DNA of 22,013 nucleotides from Clostridia bacterium (GCA_017445115.1 JAFSUU010000029.1:1-22013), one strand, 5' to 3'. Counted from the stretch's first letter, positions 6,625 to 16,206 are shown. Notes: generated by a model not told the origin, from the sequence alone. Numbers and translations: made by a program.

Positions 6625-7509
6625 TTGAAAAAACTGTTGATATATACGCTCGCGGCGATTCTGGCTTTCGCGCTTCTTCTTTCTTCGTGCGGCGCGCCGA
6701 AGATCGTAAAGACTCTCGGCGCTTACGAGGTCGACGAGGACCTTTACGAACTGTTCGACGGTTCGGACGAGGGCGTTGCGGGCTTCTTCGCGCCTTACGC
6801 GCTCGCCGACAAATACGGCGTCGACCACGAGTCCGAAAATTTCAAGACCAAGTGTGAAGCCGAGATGGCGAGGGTGATCTCCGAGGATTACTTCGGCGAC
6901 GAAGACGCGATGCGGGACGCTGTCAAAGAGAACGACCTGACCGACGAGCTCTGGGATAAGATCATAGAGCAGTCGGTGCTGTATACCGACGTGTATGAAG
7001 CGCTCGTCGAAAAAGGAACGATAGTCTCGGATCCCGAGAAACTGAAAGAGGAATTTCTCACGGGCGGCGCTGTCTACGTGAAAAGGATAATGCTCGGCGC
7101 TTCGTCTGCAGGTCCTTACGATGCCGAACCCGGAGTCGGACAGCTCGAAGCGGCGTATGACAAAATAGTCTCCGGTGCTAGATCCTTTGACGAGGCGAAG
7201 CGCGATTTCATCGGCTATACCTCTACCGACGACGTCGGCAATTACGAAAACGGATATATCGTTGTCCGCGGAGCGACCGAAAAGACCTATGAGGACGTCT
7301 GCTTCTCTCTCGCCGTCAACGATGTCTCAAAGCCGTTTGAAACTTCAAAAGGCTACTGTATCGTGATGCGTTTTGCGCTTACGGAGGATATGGTAGACGA
7401 GGCACTCGATTACCTCGTCGCATCAAGCATGGAAGGGCAGTATAACGTCATGCTCGACGACGCCGCGGCGGAACTGTTGAACTCACGCGGTTCACTTTCG
7501 GATCAATGA
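6625..7509 (+). CDS. PrsA/SurA-like peptidyl-prolyl isomerase lipoprotein
   Basis: The 295-codon product starts at TTG 6625, chosen because GGGAAGTG lies just upstream and the promoter ends at 6602. Residues 1-21 are a lipoprotein signal with lipobox LSSC, so C22 would be lipidated and the protein held on the outer face of the membrane. The mature part has helical segments resembling the chaperone domain of PrsA/SurN-type foldases. A rotamase-like region around residues 147-255 follows (VYVKRIMLG, then FDEAKRDFIGYTSTDDVGNY, then VNDVSKPFETSKGYCIVMRF). Such proteins help exported proteins fold after Sec transport. The isomerase domain is divergent, so it may act only as a chaperone. It is a single gene with its own promoter and terminator. 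Confidence 0.75.
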   Translation: MKKLLIYTLAAILAFALLLSSCGAPKIVKTLGAYEVDEDLYELFDGSDEGVAGFFAPYALADKYGVDHESENFKTKCEAEMARVISEDYFGDEDAMRDAVKENDLTDELWDKIIEQSVLYTDVYEALVEKGTIVSDPEKLKEEFLTGGAVYVKRIMLGASSAGPYDAEPGVGQLEAAYDKIVSGARSFDEAKRDFIGYTSTDDVGNYENGYIVVRGATEKTYEDVCFSLAVNDVSKPFETSKGYCIVMRFALTEDMVDEALDYLVASSMEGQYNVMLDDAAAELLNSRGSLSDQ

Positions 7510-7558
7510 ATGGATCTGCAAAAGCAATTCGATTCATGGTGAAGCCAATTCATACAAT

Positions 7559-7598
7559 AAAACACGCGGACCCGAAGTACAGGATCTGCGTGTTTTTT
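7559..7598 (+). terminator. Intrinsic terminator after the PrsA-like gene
   Basis: AAAACACGC (7559-7567) and GCGTGTTTT (7588-7596) pair, the stem continues imperfectly inward to CCC/GGA, and a T tract follows. Confidence 0.75.
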
Positions 7599-7618
7599 AT
7601 ATTTTTTAATCATTTCTC

Positions 7619-7647
7619 TTGACAATCCGGTTTATGTAATATAAAAT
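7619..7647 (+). promoter_or_regulatory. Promoter of the LRR-dockerin gene
   Basis: A perfect TTGACA (7619-7624) and TAAAAT (7642-7647) are 17 bases apart, about 75 bases before the chosen start codon. Confidence 0.75.
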
Positions 7648-7723
7648 ATATTTGAAGTTTATTATTCATAAACTCAGGCCGCGATTTTTATGTGCTTTGA
7701 TTTTTGACTTTACGGAGGGCGAT

Positions 7724-10700
7724 ATGAAAAAGCTGATATCTGTCATTTTCTGTATTGCGCTTATGCTTACTGTCGTTGTGATTATGCGCGTCGACGCGAA
7801 GGCAACGATCTATTCCGGTGATTGCGGAAAGAATCTCACTTGGTCTTTTGACACCGCGCGGTGGACTCTGACTATTTCCGGGACCGGAGATATGTATGAT
7901 TTTTCGCTTTCAGAGCAGGACGGAGAGTATTACATAACGGCCCCATGGGATAACATCGGATACTATATGTCAGTACAAAAGACTGTTATTATAGAGGAAG
8001 GCGTTACGTCAATAGGAAGTTATGCTTTCGCCGGTTTTGCCTCTCTACCGAATATTTCTCTTCCTTCGACACTGAAAACAATAAAAGATCACGCGTTTTA
8101 CGGCTGCGAATCGCTCGCAAGCGTCACCGCGCCGAACGCGGTAACGTCGATAGGCGATGAGGCGTTTTGCGGCTGTACGTCTCTTGGATCCGTTTCCTTC
8201 GGCAGTGGTGTCAAATCGATCGGAGAAGCGGCATTCTACGGATGTACAGCTTTGACATCGATCACTGTCCCGTCGTTGGTGACCTCGATCCCAAACTACG
8301 CGTTTTACGGATGCTCTTCTCTGAAGAACGTTTATTTTCCGTCAAATCTTCAGTCGATAGGCACTATGTCGTTTTGCGGTTGCTCGTCTCTTAAAAATTT
8401 AACGGTGCCTGCAAGCTTGAAGGCGATAGGCGCCTATGCTTTTGAATCCTGCGATTCGCTGTCTTCGGTAAACATCGCCGATCTTGCCGCATGGTGTGGG
8501 ATAAAGTTTTCAAACAATTTCTCAAATCCGATACGTTATTCCAATAATATTTATCTTAATGGCACGAAGATCAGGGATCTTGTGATTCCGGACGGTGTGA
8601 CTTCGGTCAGCGAATGTGCGTTTGATAGTTGTACGACACTGACAAGCATTTTCGTTCCCGCGAGCGTGACTTCAATAGGGGAGTGGACGTTTTACGGTTG
8701 CTTTTCTGTCGAATCTATTACCGTTGACGTTCAAAACAACTTCTACCACTCGGACGGGAACTGTCTTATCGAGACGGAGTCGAAAAAGTTAGTTGCCGGA
8801 TGCAAAAACAGCGTCATACCGTCCGACGGAAGCGTGACGTCTATCTGTGATTGCGCGTTCTCCGAGTGTATCTACCTTACGTCGATTAATATCCCCGCGA
8901 GCGTCACGTCGATAGGCGAGTATGCATTTTACTGTTGTACCTCGCTCGCAGAGTTCACGGTTGATCCGGGAAATGGATGCTATCATGTTGACGGGAACTG
9001 CCTTATCGATACCGCTGCGAAGAAGCTGATAGCCGGATGCAGCGACAGCGTCATCCCCGCAGACGGGAGCGTGACGGCGATAGGTTATGGTGCATTTTCA
9101 TATCGCGCTGGCTTGACCGAGATCGTAATACCTGTGAGCGTTGCGGAAATAGGTGAGGAGGCGTTCATCGGCTGCCGTCAGTTGACCGAGATCGTTATCC
9201 CAAGCGGTGTTTCTATGATCGCAGACGGTGCGTTTACGGACTGCACATCTCTTTCTTGTGTCACCCTGCCCGAAGACATCGCTTATATAGGGAACTCCGC
9301 GTTTGCCGGGTGTTGTTCGCTTGTTGATATTGAACTTCCCGTAGACGTTGTATATATTGGCGACGGAGCTTTTTACGGCTGTTCTTTGATGACGAGCATT
9401 AAAATTCCGGAAAGCGTTGCTTATTTGGGAAGCTATGCGTTTTGCGGCTGTACCTCTCTTACGAGGGCCAACGTTCCGGAAGACTTGACTTCTATAGAAA
9501 CGGGCTTGTTTTACGGATGTTCGTCGCTTTCAGAGGTCGTTGTCCCGAAAAGCGCTGTTTTGGTCCTTAGCGGCGCGTTTTCCGAGTGTAAGTCACTGGC
9601 GGAAATATATTATTCCGGAACAGAGGAAGACTGGAACGGAATCTTAGTCGCGCCCGGCAACGATCAATTTACTACTTCTAAAGTGCTCGTGTTCTTCGAC
9701 TATGTGCCGGCTCTGAACAAACAGGTCGGCATTTGCGGTGAGAATCTTACGTGGGAGTTTTATTTCGATACCGGACTGCTAAAGATTTCCGGGACCGGGG
9801 ATATGGATAATTTCAACATTGTTGATGTGAATAATGTTTTGAAAAAAGTATCATCCGCGTCATGGAACAGATGCTCAAAAAAGATAAAGAACGTAGAGAT
9901 CGAAGACGGCGTAACATCAATAGGAAGCAATGCGTTCTGCGGTTGTGATTCGCTGATCTCTGTTTCTATACCTGAAAGCGCGACGGCACTTGGTTATGGA
10001 TTATTTTACAACTGCGAGTCACTTGAGAACGTCAATCTTCCGACAAATTTGACCGGAATATCTAATTCGATGTTTTACGGTTGCTCCGCATTGTCGGATA
10101 TCGATATTCCCGCAGGTGTCACGTCAATAAAAAGCTACGCGTTTTACGGCTGTACTTCGCTGAAAAATGTTGATATTCCCGAAGGAGTGTTCTTGATCGA
10201 TTCTTACGCATTCGCCTATTGTTCTTCTTTGGATGGCGTTAGGATCCCGGAGGGTACCAAACGCCTGGGCGAAGGCGTGTTCCTTTCATGCGTATCGCTA
10301 TCGAGTTTAACGATCCCGGACAGCGCTTATGAGATAGGAGCAGGTTTTTTCAGAGGCTGTGAGTCTCTTAAAAGGATCGTGATCCCGGATTGGATGAAAG
10401 AAATACCGAGAGAAATGTTTTACGGGTGTAATTCGTTGACGAACGTAACTTTCGGAAAAGGAGTGAAAGCGATCGGTAAATCTGCATTTTTCGGTTGTTC
10501 TTCATTGCCGTACATCAGTATTCCCGAAGGAGTTACGGTGATAGAGGAAGATACGTTCAAATTCTGCACTTCGCTGGTAAGTCTCGAGATTCCTGACAGC
10601 GTTGCGACGATTGAGAAAAACGCGTTTGCTTATTGTTCGTCTCTGGTTAGTATCGAGATCCCGGAAGGAGTGACGGAGTTAACAAATAATATGTTTTTAT

Positions 10701-11293
10701 CCTGTACTTCATTGAAAAGAGTATCACTCCCGGACAGTTTGAAAAAGATAGGACAGAGCGCATTTTACGGCTGCACTTCGCTCACCGGGATCGAACTTCC
10801 TGCCGGTATTACGACGCTCTTTGGCTATGCTTTTCGAGGATGTTCTTCATTGAGAAGCATTACCGTTCCTGAAGGCATTTCGGTATTGGGCGATGTCTTG
10901 TTCGATGGATGTACTTCGTTGAAGAGCATAGTGATACCGAAGAGCGTGACGGTTATAAGCAGTTCTGCATTTTCCAGATGCACTTCATTGACCGACATAT
11001 ATTATGTCGGGACCGAGGAAGAGTGGAACAAGATAAATATCAAAGTAAATGAAAGCGGTAGGTTTGCTGACGCGACCAAACACTTCAATTACGTTCTTCC
11101 CGTGCTGAATCAAGGCGACGTAAACGGTGATGAACATATAACGATATCGGACGTGCTGATGCTCAGAAAATATATCGCGGGAATTGATATCTTGACGAAT
11201 AGAGAGCGTGATCGCGCCGACGTGACCGGGGACGGTTTTATAACAATGTCTGATATACTGAAGGTAAGAAAGATCATCGCGGGAATAGACTGA
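7724..11293 (+). CDS. Secreted BspA-type leucine-rich-repeat protein with C-terminal type I dockerin
   Basis: The start at 7724 is set by GGAGGGCGAT directly upstream and by the signal peptide it yields (MKKLISVIFCIALMLTVVVI, cleaved near residue 26). The 1189-residue protein then has two similar halves. Each opens with a C-G-x-N-L-T-W cap containing L-x-I-S-G-T-G-D-M (about residues 34-60 and 671-700), runs through 23-residue LRR_5 repeats (about 19 then 16, pattern I-P-x-x-V-T-S-I-G-x-x-A-F-x-x-C-x-S-L), and closes with YYxGTEEDWN. Residues about 1130-1189 are a type I dockerin with two calcium loops, DVNGDEHITISD and DVTGDGFITMSD. Dockerins bind cohesins, so the protein is probably displayed on a scaffold or cell-surface cohesin; none is encoded here. 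The LRR part likely binds host, microbial or polysaccharide ligands. To the eye the gene is richer in A/T-ending codons than its neighbours. Confidence 0.92.
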   Translation: MKKLISVIFCIALMLTVVVIMRVDAKATIYSGDCGKNLTWSFDTARWTLTISGTGDMYDFSLSEQDGEYYITAPWDNIGYYMSVQKTVIIEEGVTSIGSYAFAGFASLPNISLPSTLKTIKDHAFYGCESLASVTAPNAVTSIGDEAFCGCTSLGSVSFGSGVKSIGEAAFYGCTALTSITVPSLVTSIPNYAFYGCSSLKNVYFPSNLQSIGTMSFCGCSSLKNLTVPASLKAIGAYAFESCDSLSSVNIADLAAWCGIKFSNNFSNPIRYSNNIYLNGTKIRDLVIPDGVTSVSECAFDSCTTLTSIFVPASVTSIGEWTFYGCFSVESITVDVQNNFYHSDGNCLIETESKKLVAGCKNSVIPSDGSVTSICDCAFSECIYLTSINIPASVTSIGEYAFYCCTSLAEFTVDPGNGCYHVDGNCLIDTAAKKLIAGCSDSVIPADGSVTAIGYGAFSYRAGLTEIVIPVSVAEIGEEAFIGCRQLTEIVIPSGVSMIADGAFTDCTSLSCVTLPEDIAYIGNSAFAGCCSLVDIELPVDVVYIGDGAFYGCSLMTSIKIPESVAYLGSYAFCGCTSLTRANVPEDLTSIETGLFYGCSSLSEVVVPKSAVLVLSGAFSECKSLAEIYYSGTEEDWNGILVAPGNDQFTTSKVLVFFDYVPALNKQVGICGENLTWEFYFDTGLLKISGTGDMDNFNIVDVNNVLKKVSSASWNRCSKKIKNVEIEDGVTSIGSNAFCGCDSLISVSIPESATALGYGLFYNCESLENVNLPTNLTGISNSMFYGCSALSDIDIPAGVTSIKSYAFYGCTSLKNVDIPEGVFLIDSYAFAYCSSLDGVRIPEGTKRLGEGVFLSCVSLSSLTIPDSAYEIGAGFFRGCESLKRIVIPDWMKEIPREMFYGCNSLTNVTFGKGVKAIGKSAFFGCSSLPYISIPEGVTVIEEDTFKFCTSLVSLEIPDSVATIEKNAFAYCSSLVSIEIPEGVTELTNNMFLSCTSLKRVSLPDSLKKIGQSAFYGCTSLTGIELPAGITTLFGYAFRGCSSLRSITVPEGISVLGDVLFDGCTSLKSIVIPKSVTVISSSAFSRCTSLTDIYYVGTEEEWNKINIKVNESGRFADATKHFNYVLPVLNQGDVNGDEHITISDVLMLRKYIAGIDILTNRERDRADVTGDGFITMSDILKVRKIIAGID

Positions 11294-11319
11294 TCGCCGT
11301 CACTGCTTGAACAAAAAAA

Positions 11320-11336
11320 CCGACGCCGGGCATCGG
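11320..11336 (-). terminator. Weak minus-strand hairpin with T tract
   Basis: Read on the minus strand, CCGATG and CGTCGG enclose a CCCGG loop and are followed by seven T residues. It could be a second terminator behind trmL; on the plus strand there is no T tract. Confidence 0.4.
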
Positions 11337-11387
11337 ATAAAAAATACAGTCAAATAAATTCCTCTCCAATAGTTTTTGAAAGGGGCT

Positions 11388-11421
11388 GCGGGGGAGACTT
11401 TTTGAAAAAAGTCTCCCCCGC
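11388..11421. terminator. Long bidirectional terminator between the LRR gene and trmL
   Basis: GCGGGGGAGACTTTTT (11388-11403) is exactly complementary to 11406-11421 with only two bases between, giving a near-perfect palindrome between two convergent genes. A T-rich stretch lies on both sides of the centre. Confidence 0.8.
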
Positions 11422-11435
11422 AATTATTTTCATTC

Positions 11436-11924
11436 TCATCCAAAATACTTTGATTCCGACTCAAGTCCTTCGAAGCCGCGCTGGCGGAGCGCCTCGAAAA
11501 CTGCGACGGCGACGGTGTTGGAAAGGTTCAGACTGCGGAGCGTCGCCCTCATCGGAAGACGCACACATCTGTCAAGATGCGCCTTCAGAAAATCCTCGGG
11601 AAGCCCCTTTGTCTCCTTGCCGAAGAAAAGATAACACCCATCGGGATAAGCGACGTCGGTGTAGACCTTCGGCGCTTTAGTCGTAAAGAGATAAAAGTCC
11701 GCACCCGGATTCTTAAGAAAGAAATCGTCCAGCGAGTCGTAGTAGTGTATCTCAAGCTTGTCCCAGTAGTCGAGCCCCGCGCGCTTTAAGTTTCTGTCAG
11801 TGATCTCAAATCCGAGAGGGCGGATCAGATGGAGCGCAGCGCCGGTCGCGGCGCAGGTCCGCGCAATGTTTCCGGTGTTCTGCGGTATCTCGGGTTCGTG
11901 AAGCACAATGTTCAAGTTTGCCAT
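11436..11924 (-). CDS. trmL: tRNA (cytidine/uridine-34-2'-O)-methyltransferase TrmL
   Basis: This SPOUT-class enzyme methylates the ribose of the wobble base (position 34) in certain leucine tRNAs using S-adenosylmethionine. The 162-residue length is typical. Visible motifs are LHEPEIPQNTGNIARTCAAT (8-27), HLIRPLGF, LFFGKETKGLP and LRSLNLSNTVAVAVFEALRQ, the last two forming the trefoil-knot cofactor site. AAGGAG seven bases upstream sets the start. The gene is a single unit, divergent from secA, with its own promoter. Confidence 0.95.
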   Translation of the reverse strand: MANLNIVLHEPEIPQNTGNIARTCAATGAALHLIRPLGFEITDRNLKRAGLDYWDKLEIHYYDSLDDFFLKNPGADFYLFTTKAPKVYTDVAYPDGCYLFFGKETKGLPEDFLKAHLDRCVRLPMRATLRSLNLSNTVAVAVFEALRQRGFEGLESESKYFG

Positions 11925-11951
11925 ATCTATTCTCCTTGTCTGTCATTAGCA

Positions 11952-11979
11952 ATTATACCGCAAAACGCGAAAAAATCAA
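11952..11979 (-). promoter_or_regulatory. Promoter of trmL
   Basis: On the minus strand TTGATT (11974-11979) and a perfect TATAAT (11952-11957) are 16 bases apart, close upstream of the AAGGAG of trmL. Confidence 0.75.
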
Positions 11980-11986
11980 GAGAGTC

Positions 11987-12019
11987 CCGTTTTTATATAA
12001 TAAAGTATAGCAAAAACGG
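11987..12019. repeat. Inverted repeat between the trmL and secA promoters
   Basis: CCGTTTTT (11987-11994) and AAAAACGG (12012-12019) are perfect complements separated by 17 A/T-rich bases. The pair lies just upstream of the trmL -35 and of the secA -10, so it could be an operator acting on both genes or a chance feature of A/T-rich DNA. Confidence 0.4.
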
Positions 12020-12027
12020 AAAAAGTG

Positions 12028-12036
12028 TGTTATAAT
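12028..12036 (+). promoter_or_regulatory. Extended -10 promoter of secA
   Basis: TGTTATAAT gives a perfect TATAAT (12031-12036) with the TGn extension. No convincing -35 is present 17 bases upstream. The leader to the secA start is about 30 bases. Confidence 0.55.
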
Positions 12037-12073
12037 ATAAAATGACTTAATATTGAGTAAATCAGGAGATACT

Positions 12074-14806
12074 ATGGCAACGATCATTTCAAAAATATTC
12101 GGAACGTACAGCGATCACCAGATAAAAAAACTGATACCGACCGTAAATAAAATAGAGGCCCTCGCGCCGAGAATGGCATCAATGACTGACGCCGAAATGC
12201 TCGCTATGACGGGTGAGTTCAAAGAGCGCCTCGCCGCGGGCGAAACGCTTGAGGATATCCTTCCCGAGGCTTACGCGCTCGTCAGGGAAGCGGCTGACCG
12301 CGTCCTCGGCAAGCGCCCGTTCAGAGTACAGCTTCTCTGCGGCATAGTCCTTCACCAGGGGCGTATCGCGGAAATGAAGACCGGCGAAGGTAAAACGCTC
12401 GTCGCAGTCCTTCCGTCGTACCTCAACGCGCTGACCGGAAAGGGCGTCCACGTCGTCACGGTCAACGAATACCTCGCAAAGATAGGCTGCGAGGAGATGG
12501 GACGCGTCCACGAATTTCTCGGACTCACCACCGGTCTCGTACTCGCGGAGCAGTCCGTCGAGGAAAAGCAGAAGGCGTATAACTGCGATATAACTTACGG
12601 CACAAATAACGAAATGGGCTTCGATTACCTCCGCGACAATATGGCGACCTATAAAGAGCGCGTAGTACAGCGCGGATTCAATTTCGCCATCGTCGACGAG
12701 GTCGACTCTATCCTCATCGATGAGTCCAGAACTCCGCTTATAATTTCCGGACACGGCGACCGTGCTAACGACCTCTACGACCGCGCAAACGAGCTCGTCT
12801 CCCGCTTCTCGAAGTACGTCATCAAAGAGATGGATACGAAAGAGGACTACGACGACATTTCTCAGGACTACATCGTCGACGAAAAGGCGAGAAACGCCAC
12901 GCTCACCGCTAACGGCATCAGAAAAGCCGAGGAGTTCTTCGGCATCGAGAATTTCTCCGCGCCCGAAAACTCTGCGATCTCCCACCACGTCATCCAGGCG
13001 ATCAAAGCGCACGGCGTCATGAAGCGCGACGTCGACTATATCGTAAAAGATGACGAGGTCTTCATCGTCGACTCCTTCACCGGACGCGTTATGCCCGGAC
13101 GCCGCTATTCTGACGGCCTCCATCAGGCGATCGAAGCGAAAGAGCACGTCGCAATCAAAAAAGAGAACAGAACTATCGCGACGATCACTCTGCAAAACTA
13201 TTTCAGAATGTATACGAAACTCTCCGGCATGACGGGTACCGCCCTCACCGAAGAAGAGGAGTTCCGCGAGATCTATTCGCTCGACTGCGTCGAGATCCCG
13301 ACGAACAAACCGATGATAAGGGTAGACCACCCGGACATCATCTTCAAAACGATAAAAGAGAAGGATGCGGCGGTCATCGAGCAGATCAAAAAGTGTCACG
13401 AAAAAGGACAGCCGGTGCTCGTCGGTACCGTCTCGATCGATAAATCCGAAGCGCTCTCGAAAAAACTCAAGGCGGAGGGGATTCCTCACACGGTGCTGAA
13501 CGCAAAGCACCACGAAAAAGAAGCGCAGATAGTCGCGCAGGCGGGCAAACTCGGCGCCGTCACGATCTCGACGAATATGGCGGGACGCGGTACCGATATC
13601 ATGCTCGGCGGCAACGCCGAATATCTCGCCAAAGAGGAGATGCGCCGCGACGGTTTTGAGGAGGAAATGATAGCTCTCGCCACCGGTTCTTCACAGTCCG
13701 TCTCGGAAGAAGTCATGGAGGCAAGACGCTATTTCCACAGCCTCTACGACAAGTATAAAGAAGAGATAAAACCGCTCGCGGAAAAAGTCTGCGAGGCGGG
13801 CGGACTTTACGTCATCGGTACGGAGCGCCATGAGAGCCGCCGTATCGACAACCAGCTCCGCGGCCGTTCCGGACGTCAGGGAGACCCCGGCGAGTCAAAA
13901 TTTTTCGTCTCGTTCGAAGACGACCTCATGCGTATCTTCGGCGGCGACAGGGCGCTCTCCATCCTCAACCGGTTCAACCTCGAAGAAGGCCAGCCGGTCG
14001 ACGAAAAGCTTATGTCGCCTTATATAGAAAGAGCGCAGAAGCAGATCGAGGGACGCCACTTCAACGCGAGAAAGAACGTTCTCCAGTACGACGACGTCAT
14101 GAACGAGCAGAGAAAGCTCATCTACGCCGAGAGAAACCAGGTGCTCTCCGGCGCCGACCTCCGCGACAAGATAGTCTCGATGATAAACGACACTGTTTCC
14201 GAAGCGGTCTCGTCTCACCTCCACGAGGACGACGCGTCGGCGTGGGACCTTGAAGGACTTAAGTCGAAGTACCTCAACCTCCTCGTCAAGAAAGGCGATT
14301 TCGACGACCTCGACACGTCGAACGCCCGCGAGGCGCGCGAAAAGATCAAAGACACGCTTCTTGAGCGCGCGATGGCGCTTTACACCGACAAAGAGGAAAA
14401 TCTCTTCGGAAAAGAGCGCATGAGAGAGGTCGAGAGAGCGCTGCTCCTTCGCAACGTCGATATGAAGTGGATGGATCACCTCGAAGCGATGGACAGCCTC
14501 ATGGAATCGATAGGTCTCCAGGCTTACGCGAGCCGCAGCCCGATCTCCGAATACAGGATCTACGGCGGCGACCTCTTCGCCGAAATGGTCGACGAGATCC
14601 GCGACGACACGGTCCGCGACATCCTCTCCGTCATACCTCGCGAGAAAGCGGAAGAGAGACGTCAGGTCTATAAGATCGCCGGAACGACCGGCGGCGACGG
14701 TACGCTCAAAAAGAAGCCCGTCGTGAATAAAACGGAGAAAGTGGGAAGAAACGATCCTTGCCCATGCGGAAGCGGCAAGAAGTATAAAAAGTGCTGCGGC
14801 GCTTGA
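12074..14806 (+). CDS. secA: Protein translocase ATPase SecA
   Basis: SecA is the cytoplasmic motor that drives preproteins through SecYEG. The start ATG at 12074 follows AGGAG by five bases; an in-frame TTG 21 bases earlier lacks a ribosome-binding site. The 910-residue protein has Walker A MKTGEGKT (101-108), the DEAD-like [18 protein letters not shown] (from about 205), the preprotein cross-linking domain after it, and motor-2 motifs including NMAGRGTDI and [20 protein letters not shown]. The helical scaffold follows, and a C-terminal zinc-binding tail ends in [13 protein letters not shown]. The length is at the upper end for the family. A membrane-protein gene follows after 15 bases and may be cotranscribed. 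Confidence 0.98.
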   Translation: MATIISKIFGTYSDHQIKKLIPTVNKIEALAPRMASMTDAEMLAMTGEFKERLAAGETLEDILPEAYALVREAADRVLGKRPFRVQLLCGIVLHQGRIAEMKTGEGKTLVAVLPSYLNALTGKGVHVVTVNEYLAKIGCEEMGRVHEFLGLTTGLVLAEQSVEEKQKAYNCDITYGTNNEMGFDYLRDNMATYKERVVQRGFNFAIVDEVDSILIDESRTPLIISGHGDRANDLYDRANELVSRFSKYVIKEMDTKEDYDDISQDYIVDEKARNATLTANGIRKAEEFFGIENFSAPENSAISHHVIQAIKAHGVMKRDVDYIVKDDEVFIVDSFTGRVMPGRRYSDGLHQAIEAKEHVAIKKENRTIATITLQNYFRMYTKLSGMTGTALTEEEEFREIYSLDCVEIPTNKPMIRVDHPDIIFKTIKEKDAAVIEQIKKCHEKGQPVLVGTVSIDKSEALSKKLKAEGIPHTVLNAKHHEKEAQIVAQAGKLGAVTISTNMAGRGTDIMLGGNAEYLAKEEMRRDGFEEEMIALATGSSQSVSEEVMEARRYFHSLYDKYKEEIKPLAEKVCEAGGLYVIGTERHESRRIDNQLRGRSGRQGDPGESKFFVSFEDDLMRIFGGDRALSILNRFNLEEGQPVDEKLMSPYIERAQKQIEGRHFNARKNVLQYDDVMNEQRKLIYAERNQVLSGADLRDKIVSMINDTVSEAVSSHLHEDDASAWDLEGLKSKYLNLLVKKGDFDDLDTSNAREAREKIKDTLLERAMALYTDKEENLFGKERMREVERALLLRNVDMKWMDHLEAMDSLMESIGLQAYASRSPISEYRIYGGDLFAEMVDEIRDDTVRDILSVIPREKAEERRQVYKIAGTTGGDGTLKKKPVVNKTEKVGRNDPCPCGSGKKYKKCCGA

Positions 14807-14821
14807 TGATAGGAGAAGTTT

Positions 14822-16189
14822 ATGAGTCTCGTTCTGATCACAGTCGGCATAGCGTTTATGCTGAATCCGGTCGTTTGGGCGTGGGACGTCCTGCCGGATT
14901 TTATCGGCGCGTTTCTCGTCATACTCGGTATCAAAAAAATAGTTTTTCTGAATGAAAACACCGACAGTCTTTACAGCGCGATGTGGCACGTCGCTATAAT
15001 AAGCATCGTGAAGACTGTGGTGTCGGTATCGCTGTTCGGCGTTTCCGGAGGAGAGAAAACGATCATCTCCATCGTGTTTGCCGCGCTTGAGGGAATATAC
15101 GTTTCAATCGCGATATCGCGGACTTTCGGTATGCTTGATTCTCTTCAGAGCAGGTATTGCGATACTTCGTCTGAAGTCGAAGAAAGCCGGCTCGGAAGAA
15201 TAAACGTCGTACTGATAATTTACACTGTAGTAAGACTTGTCATCGGATTTCTGCCCGAGGTCACCGAAATACTGCCCAACAATAAGTACGGAAGCGTGCT
15301 GAACGAGGGCAGGTATTATCCTTCCGATTCGAAGTGGGCGCTCTATATTCTCGCCGCGGGGATCACCTTCGTTCTTATGATCCTGCCGCTCGTACTTCTG
15401 ATCCGCGGAGCCGTTAAATACGGCAAGGACAAGACGACGCCCGCCGCGGCAGTCGAAGCGGCGCAAAGCGACAAGGCGGCGGATATCGCCGTCTGGTACG
15501 CGAGAAGATGGAAAAAGGTAAAAGCGCCTTTAGTTTCAGCCTTTTTCTTCTCGATCTTTCTGTTTTTCGACGGGATCGACTACCTTCCGAAAGCCGTTGC
15601 CGCGGCGCTGTTCTGCATCCTGACGGTGATGCACACGACGAATATCTTTGAAAGGATACTCGCTGTGGTGACGAACGCCCTTCTCGCGGCGTTCTCAATG
15701 ATACTGAATTTCCGGCTGTCCGCGTATTTTCTGCAGTATACGGACGAGTCGGTGACGACATGGGATGATGAAGCCGCCGCCGATTACAGGGTGGTAACGA
15801 TCCTTATGATAATAACGGTCCTCCTCTTGTTTGTCTCCGCGCTTCTTGCCGTTTCAGTCATAAGAAAAGAGAAACTTCGCCAGCTCGAGGAGATCGGACA
15901 TGCGAAAAGCGAGGCAAAAACCTTCAAACGCAGGATCACTCTGTTCTCCTTGTCTCTCATACTTCCCGCCGCGGCGGGCATCGCCTATCCGCTTCTTCGC
16001 CCGGAACTTCCCGGACTTGCGACTATACTTATCCCGGTGACCGGGATCGCCGTTGTAATGCTCTCGGCGTTTTACGTCGAATTCGATATTTACGGGACTT
16101 TCCGCTCGCGCAAGCGCGCTGACGGAAATACCGAAATGGATCCGAAGGCAAAGGCGCTGTACTACTATTACTGGTACGGAAGAAAGTAA
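14822..16189 (+). CDS. Polytopic membrane protein, unknown
   Basis: The 455-residue protein has about eleven hydrophobic segments, grouped as five near the N-terminus (to about 145), one near 173-194, three or four from about 238 to 350, and two near 370-413. The N-terminus contains LNPVVWAWDVLPDFIGAFLV, a P-D-F-I-G motif I remember from unnamed Bacillota membrane proteins but cannot link to a function. Loops are short except around 115-126, 146-172 and 200-225, and the tail is tyrosine rich (KALYYYYWYGRK). AGGAG lies eight bases before the ATG, and the gene starts 15 bases after the secA stop, so cotranscription is likely. No transport or enzyme motif is visible. Confidence 0.75.
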   Translation: MSLVLITVGIAFMLNPVVWAWDVLPDFIGAFLVILGIKKIVFLNENTDSLYSAMWHVAIISIVKTVVSVSLFGVSGGEKTIISIVFAALEGIYVSIAISRTFGMLDSLQSRYCDTSSEVEESRLGRINVVLIIYTVVRLVIGFLPEVTEILPNNKYGSVLNEGRYYPSDSKWALYILAAGITFVLMILPLVLLIRGAVKYGKDKTTPAAAVEAAQSDKAADIAVWYARRWKKVKAPLVSAFFFSIFLFFDGIDYLPKAVAAALFCILTVMHTTNIFERILAVVTNALLAAFSMILNFRLSAYFLQYTDESVTTWDDEAAADYRVVTILMIITVLLLFVSALLAVSVIRKEKLRQLEEIGHAKSEAKTFKRRITLFSLSLILPAAAGIAYPLLRPELPGLATILIPVTGIAVVMLSAFYVEFDIYGTFRSRKRADGNTEMDPKAKALYYYYWYGRK

Positions 16190-16206
16190 AAATGCTGTTT
16201 ATGAAT

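Noticed and set aside
7652..7723. Upstream start for the LRR-dockerin gene
   Set aside because: The longer form has no ribosome-binding site and would bury the signal peptide; GGAGG precedes the ATG at 7724.
12179..13513. A 444-codon open frame on the minus strand opposite secA
   Set aside because: It lies fully inside secA, has no recognisable domain or ribosome-binding site, and its composition (many R, V, D, L) is what codon bias on the opposite strand produces.
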